Positions 59,733 through 64,000 of a stretch of DNA of 64,000 nucleotides are shown here, piece after piece (position 1 is the stretch's first letter; every line of letters starts with the position of its first letter). Origin of the DNA: RYN-230 sp036497945 (GTDB lineage Bacteria > Actinomycetota > Actinomycetes > Streptosporangiales > Streptosporangiaceae); NCBI GenBank assembly GCA_036497945.1, contig DASXIN010000090.1, forward strand, positions 1 through 64,000, given 5' to 3'. The notes beneath the pieces are model-generated. The model had not been told where the DNA came from. It did no database searches and saw only the letters and a list, made by a program, of their open reading frames with translations. The position numbers and the translations under genes were made by a program.

Positions 59733-61448
59733 ATGAGGTCGCTCCGCGGCGACGGAGAGCCCAGAGTGCCGCCTGGGCTGGCCGTCCTGCGCCGTTATCA
59801 GCGAGCCTGGCTGCCGCGTGACCTGCTGGCCGGGGTGACGGTGGCGGCCTACCTGGTACCGCAGGTGATGGCCTACGCGGAAGTCGCTGGGCTGCCCCCG
59901 GCCACCGGACTGTGGGCGGCCCTGCCGGCCCTGGTCCTGTACCCGCTGCTGGGCTCCTCAGCCTCGTTGTCGATGGGGCCGGAGTCAACGACGGCGCTGA
60001 TGACAGCGGTGGCCATCGGCCCGCTGGTGGCAGGCAGCCCGGTCCGGTACGCGCAGCTGGCGGCATCCCTGGCGTTGCTGACCGGGCTGCTGGCCGCGGC
60101 AGCCTGGCTGCTCCGGCTGGGTTTCCTCGCCGACCTGCTGTCCCGGCCGGTGCTGGTCGGCTACCTGGCCGGGGTGGGGCTGATCATGATCGCTGATCAG
60201 CTGGGCCGGGTGACCGGGGTGCCGGTCACCGGCGACCTGTTCGCCGCCCAGCTCAGCTCGTTTGCCGGTGGTCTGGGCTCGGCCCGCCCGGGCACGATCG
60301 GGCTGGCGGCCGCGGTACTGATCTTCTTGTTCGTGGTGCACTGGCGCTGGCCCCATGCGCCGGGCGCGCTGCTGGCCGTGGTGCTGGCCACCGCGGCCGT
60401 GGCCGCGTTCGGGCTGAAAGCCCACGGGCTCAGCGTGGTCGGCCCGATCCCGGCCGGTCTGCCGGTACCGGGGCTGCCCGACGTTCATCCAGCTGTCTTG
60501 CGGCAGTTGCTGCTGCCGGCGTTCAGCGTGCTGATCGTGGGCTTCAGCGATGACGTGCTGACCGCGCGGTCGTTCGCGCGGCGGGATGAGCGGGTGCGCC
60601 CGAACCAGGAGTTGCTGGCGCTCGGCGCCGCGAACGTCGGTGCCAGCGTGCTGCATGGCTTCCCGGTCAGCAGCAGCGCGAGCCGCACGGCGATCGCCGT
60701 CGCCACCGGGAGCAAGACCCAGGCGTACTCGGTGGCGGCCGCCTGCTCGGTCATCGTGGTGCTGCTCCTGTTCCGGCCGGTGCTGGCTGCCTTCCCGGTC
60801 GCGGCGCTCGGCGCGATCGTCATCTTCGCGGCGGTCCGGCTGATCGATGTGACCGCGTTCCGGCGGTTGCTGGCGTTCCGCCGTGGCGAGCTGGTGGTGG
60901 CGCTGTCGGCGTGCGCCGGGGTGCTGGTCTTCAACATCCTGTACGGGGTCCTGATCGCGGTGGGCATCTCCGTAGCCGACCTGCTGGTCCGGGTCGCCCG
61001 GCCGCACGACGCGGTACTGGGCCGGGTGCCGGGGGTGGCGGGCATGCATGACGTCGACGATTACCCGGACGCGCAGACCGTCCCCGGGCTGGTCGTGTAC
61101 CGCTACGACGCACCACTGTTCTTCGCCAACGCCGAGGACTTCCGGCGCCGCGCGCTAGCCGCCGCGGACGCCGCCGCGCCGGTCCGCTGGTTCGTGCTCA
61201 ACGTCGAGGCCAACGTGGAGGTGGACTTCACCGCCCTGGAAGCGGTCGAGGCTGTCCGCACCGAACTCGCCGGCCAGGGAGCGGTCTTCGCCCTGGCCCG
61301 GGTCAAGCAGGACCTGCTGGCCCGGCTGACCGCGTTCGGCCTGACCGACAAGATCGGCGCCCGCTATCTGTTCCCCACCCTGCCCACGGCCGTACAGGCC
61401 TACGAGGAATGGGCCGGCGGTAAGCCACCGAGCGAGCCCGGCCGCTAG
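59733..61448 (+). CDS. SulP-family anion transporter with STAS domain
   Basis: The 571-residue protein starts with the SulP motif (YQRAWLPRDLLAGVTVAAYLVPQVMAYAEVAGLPPATGLWAALPALVLYPLLG). About 11 hydrophobic segments follow, and a cytoplasmic STAS domain is at the C-terminus (QTVPGLVVYRYDAPLFFANAEDFRRR, then WFVLNVEANVEVDFTALEAVEAVRTEL). SulP proteins carry sulfate, bicarbonate or other anions. Sulfur-related genes lie just to the left on the other strand. Confidence 0.92.
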   Translation: MRSLRGDGEPRVPPGLAVLRRYQRAWLPRDLLAGVTVAAYLVPQVMAYAEVAGLPPATGLWAALPALVLYPLLGSSASLSMGPESTTALMTAVAIGPLVAGSPVRYAQLAASLALLTGLLAAAAWLLRLGFLADLLSRPVLVGYLAGVGLIMIADQLGRVTGVPVTGDLFAAQLSSFAGGLGSARPGTIGLAAAVLIFLFVVHWRWPHAPGALLAVVLATAAVAAFGLKAHGLSVVGPIPAGLPVPGLPDVHPAVLRQLLLPAFSVLIVGFSDDVLTARSFARRDERVRPNQELLALGAANVGASVLHGFPVSSSASRTAIAVATGSKTQAYSVAAACSVIVVLLLFRPVLAAFPVAALGAIVIFAAVRLIDVTAFRRLLAFRRGELVVALSACAGVLVFNILYGVLIAVGISVADLLVRVARPHDAVLGRVPGVAGMHDVDDYPDAQTVPGLVVYRYDAPLFFANAEDFRRRALAAADAAAPVRWFVLNVEANVEVDFTALEAVEAVRTELAGQGAVFALARVKQDLLARLTAFGLTDKIGARYLFPTLPTAVQAYEEWAGGKPPSEPGR

Positions 61449-61541
61449 GCGCGGCCGGTCCTCCCGCCCAAGCCCTGATGACCTTGGTTGGCCGGCCGGC
61501 GGGACGTCCGGCCCTGTGATCAGGGCTGCGGCGACCAGTAC

Positions 61542-61874
61542 CGCGGGGTCGAGGCGGTGGTGGACAAGGACCTGACCGCGGCACTGCTCGCCGAGGCGGT
61601 TGGTGCGGGCGCGCTGCTGCTGCTCACCGACGTCGCGGCCGTGCAGGAGGGATACGGGACCGCCCACCCCCGGCCACTTCGGCAGGTGACCCCGGGCGAG
61701 TTGCGGGCCCGCTCCTTCCCGGCCGGCTCGATGGGCCCGAAGGTCGAAGCCGCCTGCCGGTTCGCCGAGTTGACCGGCGGCTTCGCCGCCATTGGGCGGC
61801 TCGATGACGCCGCCGCACTGCTGGCGGGCGCGGCCGGCACGATCGTGCAGGACACCTGGTCGGCCCGCAGGTGA
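61542..61874 (+). pseudogene. C-terminal third of carbamate kinase (truncated relic)
   Basis: The reading RGVEAVVDKDLTAALLAEAVGAGALLLLTDVAAV...FPAGSMGPKVEAACRFAELTGGFAAIG is the C-terminal ATP/carbamate-binding part of carbamate kinase (arcC type), ending VQDTWS. The preceding ~200 residues, including the phosphate-binding loop, are missing, and the upstream bases do not encode them in any frame. It is a 5'-truncated remnant, possibly left from a fermentative arginine gene set. Confidence 0.85.
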
Positions 61875-61982
61875 CGGAGGTCCCGGCGGGTCAGGACATG
61901 CAGCCCTGACCGGTCGGCGCCCATCGCGAGACAATGATCATGAGGGTGGAGTGCGCCCCCTGAGCGACCGAAGGAGGCTGCG

Positions 61983-62843
61983 ATGACCAGGCGAGATGAG
62001 CACATGAGCGCCGTGTTGCGCCACCTTGGCGCCGCATACTACGAGTCGCAGCACGGGAGGGCCAGCAGCGCCGACGTGGCCCGGGCGCTGGACGCGGTCG
62101 AGGAGCACAACGGAAATCAGCCGGTCACCGCTCCGGCCGGGCGCGGCCATCTGGCGGACCGGGACCCGCTGGGCCATCAGGTGCGCTGGCGGCAGCGGGT
62201 CCGGGACGTCATGACCACCAAGGTGATCACGGTGGACCGGATCACGCCGTACAAGGAGATCGCTGCGTTGCTGGCCAAGCACAAGATCAGCGCGGTCCCC
62301 GTGCTGATGCTCGGGCGGCACGTGGCCGGCGTGGTCTCCGAGGCGGACCTGCTCGCCGCCCAGCAGAAGAGGGAGCGGGCTGCCCACGCGGCCGCCGGGG
62401 GCGGGCTGCACCTTACCCACCGCCACGACGCGCACCAGGGCCTGATCGCAGAGCAACTGATGACCTCGCCGGCCATCACCATCTACCCGGAGGCGGCGCT
62501 GTCCACGGTGGCCAGGCTGATGAACAGTCACCATCTCAAGAGGTTGCCGGTGGTGAACCCGGACGGCACGCTGGCCGGGATCGTCAGCCGGAGCGATCTG
62601 CTGAGCGTGTTCCTGCGCTCGGATGAGGACATCGCCGGTGAGGTCCGCGACATGCTCAGCAAGGTTCTGCTCACTGACCCGGACGCGGTCTCGGTCCGGG
62701 TGCGCAACGGCGTCGTCATCCTGGGCGGCCAGCCCGCCGCCGGAACCGATCCCGGCCTGGTTCCCGTCGCGGTCCGCCTCACCTGGGACATCGCCGGCGT
62801 GGTGGACGTCATAGAGAAGATTGGTGCCCTCGCACCCAGCTGA
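61983..62843 (+). CDS. CBS-pair plus BON domain protein
   Basis: The 286-residue protein has an N-terminal ~60-residue helix region and two CBS domains (VRDVMTTKVITVDRITPYKEIAALLAKHKISAVPV.., then LMTSPAITIYPEAALSTVARLMNSHHLKRLPVVNPDGTLAGIVSRSDLL). A C-terminal BON domain follows (VRDMLSKVLLTDPDAVSVRVRNGVVILGG). CBS pairs bind adenosine nucleotides and sense energy state; BON domains contact membranes or envelopes. CBS proteins of this type are often induced by hypoxia in actinobacteria. AAGGAGG precedes ATG 61983 by a few bases. Confidence 0.92.
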   Translation: MTRRDEHMSAVLRHLGAAYYESQHGRASSADVARALDAVEEHNGNQPVTAPAGRGHLADRDPLGHQVRWRQRVRDVMTTKVITVDRITPYKEIAALLAKHKISAVPVLMLGRHVAGVVSEADLLAAQQKRERAAHAAAGGGLHLTHRHDAHQGLIAEQLMTSPAITIYPEAALSTVARLMNSHHLKRLPVVNPDGTLAGIVSRSDLLSVFLRSDEDIAGEVRDMLSKVLLTDPDAVSVRVRNGVVILGGQPAAGTDPGLVPVAVRLTWDIAGVVDVIEKIGALAPS

Positions 62844-62909
62844 GCCTTACCAGTTCGGTCCGGCGCGGCACGCTTGGGCGAGGGCAATGCGGAACAGGAG
62901 GTGACAACC

Positions 62910-63437
62910 ATGCGAGCTGTGGTCGTCTACGAATCCATGTACGGCAACACGCACCGTGTCGCGGATGCTATTGGAGCTGGGCTCCAAGGTTCCTTTGAGG
63001 TCACTGTGGTGCCCGTGGGCGGCGCTGACCCGGCTGTTCTCGCGGACGCTGGCCTGGTCGTCGTCGGCGGGCCGACGCACGCCCATGGGATGAGCCGGGC
63101 GGCCACCCGCCAGGCGGCTGCTGAAGCCGCGGAGAAGCCCGGCAGCGACGTGACAGTAGAGCCAGGTGCACTCGGTCCGGGGCTGCGCGAGTGGTTCGGC
63201 CCGCTCGGCCAGTATCCGGTCAAGGCGGCCGCGTTCGACACCCGGATCCACGGGCCGTCCGCCGTCACCGGCCGGGCCGCCAAGGGGGTGACCCGATTGC
63301 TCCGGGCGCACGGGTTCGACGTGGTCGCAAAGCCGGAGAGCTTCCTGGTGACCAGGCAGAACATGCTCGATCCGGGAGAGACCAACCGGGCCCGCGAATG
63401 GGCCGCCAAGCTGGCGGCGAGGATCGCGCCAGGCTGA
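62910..63437 (+). CDS. Flavodoxin-family protein
   Basis: ATG 62910 follows an AGGAGGTGACAACC site. The ~175-residue product has the FMN phosphate loop of flavodoxin (VVVYESMYGNTHRVADAIGAGL), the GGPTHAHGMSR segment at the second flavin loop, and the fold's last helix. It would act as a low-potential electron carrier or quinone-type reductase. It lies between a CBS-BON gene and an Acg-like nitroreductase gene, so a redox role under low oxygen is plausible. Confidence 0.9.
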   Translation: MRAVVVYESMYGNTHRVADAIGAGLQGSFEVTVVPVGGADPAVLADAGLVVVGGPTHAHGMSRAATRQAAAEAAEKPGSDVTVEPGALGPGLREWFGPLGQYPVKAAAFDTRIHGPSAVTGRAAKGVTRLLRAHGFDVVAKPESFLVTRQNMLDPGETNRAREWAAKLAARIAPG

Positions 63438-63480
63438 AACGCCTCGCCACATCGGCCCGGGGAGGAAGGGGACGAAGCGA

Positions 63481-64000
63481 TGACTCACAGCAACGGCGCC
63501 TCTGCCGCGCCGCCTGGCGGTCAGCCGGATGAGCCAGCGGGCAACGTCCCGCTGGCCATGGTAGAGGAACTGATAACGGCGGCCATCCTGGCGCCGTCGA
63601 TGCACAACACCCAGCCGTGGCAATTCCGCTTCGACCCTGGCTGTCAGACCATCGAGCTGTATGCCGACCCGGCCCGGATGCTGCGGTTTGGTGATCCGGA
63701 CGGGCGCGCGGTGCATATCGCCTGCGGTGCTGCGCTGCTCAATCTCCGGCTGGCTGCGATCGTCGCGGGCCGCCAACCCCTGGTCCGGCTGATCCCGACC
63801 GTTACGCAACGGCTGCTGCTGGCGACCGTGCGGCTGGCTGGGCCGTGCCAGCCACAGCCCGATGAGATCGAGTTGCGCGCGGCCATTCCGGCGCGCCGCA
63901 CCAACCGGTCCCCATTCAGTGGGCAGCCGGTGCCACCGGGCATCCTGGCTGAGCTCGCGGAGGCGGCCCGGCGGGAGGGCGCGGTGCTGCATTTCCCGGA
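63481..64000 (+). CDS. Acg-type nitroreductase, N-terminal part (3' end outside window)
   Basis: From ATG 63481 (with GAGGAAGGG upstream) the frame is open to the end of the window. The visible ~173 residues have the nitroreductase motif ITAAILAPSMHNTQPWQFRFDPGCQTIELYADPARML, and then ARRTNRSPFSGQPVPPGILAELAEAARREGAVLHF, which is the Acg/Rv3131-like layout (~330 residues, FMN-binding, split motif). Mycobacterial Acg proteins are DosR-regulated and linked to dormancy and hypoxia. It continues beyond the edge. Confidence 0.9.

Noticed and set aside
1..64000. tRNA, rRNA or CRISPR arrays
   Set aside because: No cloverleaf, rRNA conserved segment or regularly spaced direct repeats were seen; the only tandem array is the TPR repeat.

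Overview
The window reads as chromosomal DNA from a high-GC, mycelial-type actinobacterium. Supporting signs are the G/C-biased third codon positions, the frequent GTG starts, and the gene families present: MalT/LuxR-like, SARP/BTAD and NB-ARC/TPR regulators, a mycothiol-dependent (MDMPI) fold enzyme, a DUF7455-type protein, and secreted GH16/discoidin proteins. No rRNA, tRNA or CRISPR array was seen. Both ends cut through genes: a LuxR-type regulator on the left and an Acg-type nitroreductase on the right.

Layout. 1-8.1 kb: large regulators (LuxR C-terminus; BTAD regulator), an MDMPI-type enzyme, and a possible trio of BTAD regulator, small beta-rich protein and helix-hairpin-helix protein. 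8.1-24.2 kb: a loose set of small accessory genes (zinc ribbon, EVE domain, gamma-carbonic-anhydrase-like, FHA regulator, quinone-reductase-like, VOC, SRPBCC, DUF998, ScyD-like secreted protein, methyltransferase, XRE-NB-ARC-TPR regulator). It is dotted with gene relics, including a tyrosine recombinase that has lost its catalytic Tyr segment. 24.3-36.2 kb: DUF4331 protein and alpha/beta hydrolase, NiCoT Ni/Co permease, a frameshifted Kef-type antiporter, two secreted proteins sharing discoidin repeats (a GH16 glucanase and a beta-helix protein), truncated LuxR genes, an NmrA-like reductase, and CbiZ (cobinamide salvage).

36.2-52.8 kb is the centrepiece: two divergent operons around a perfect 20-bp palindrome. 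The leftward operon encodes a four-part molybdenum hydroxylase (FAD, separate SRPBCC/CoxG, 2Fe-2S and Mo subunits) and an MFS transporter. The rightward operon encodes GntR and IclR regulators, a split dikinase resembling PEP synthase or rifampicin phosphotransferase (swivelling-His protein plus ATP-grasp protein), an amidase, a 2,5-dihydroxypyridine dioxygenase (NicX-like), an NCS1 permease, an N-formylmaleamate deformylase (NicD-like), an HD-domain protein and a maleate isomerase (NicE-like). Together these form a hydroxypyridine route: uptake, ATP-dependent activation plus hydroxylation to 2,5-dihydroxypyridine, ring opening to N-formylmaleamate, deformylation, deamidation to maleate and isomerisation to fumarate. 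The gene content matches, from memory, the 3-hydroxypyridine (3hpd) cluster described in the proteobacterium Ensifer adhaerens HP1. Here it is in an actinobacterium, with an HD-domain candidate phosphohydrolase and an amidase-signature enzyme at the deamidation step.

52.8-64 kb: a leftward run with sulfur-relay genes (SQR-like flavoprotein, TusE/DsrC-like, DsrE-like), a flavin monooxygenase and a P-type ATPase fused to a hemerythrin domain. Then come a SulP transporter, a carbamate kinase relic, a CBS-BON protein, a flavodoxin and the start of an Acg-like nitroreductase. This mix recalls hypoxia or redox-stress gene sets of actinobacteria.

Three loci show single-base length changes that break otherwise good reading frames, at homopolymer runs in nearly every case. 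They may be true decay or sequencing errors.
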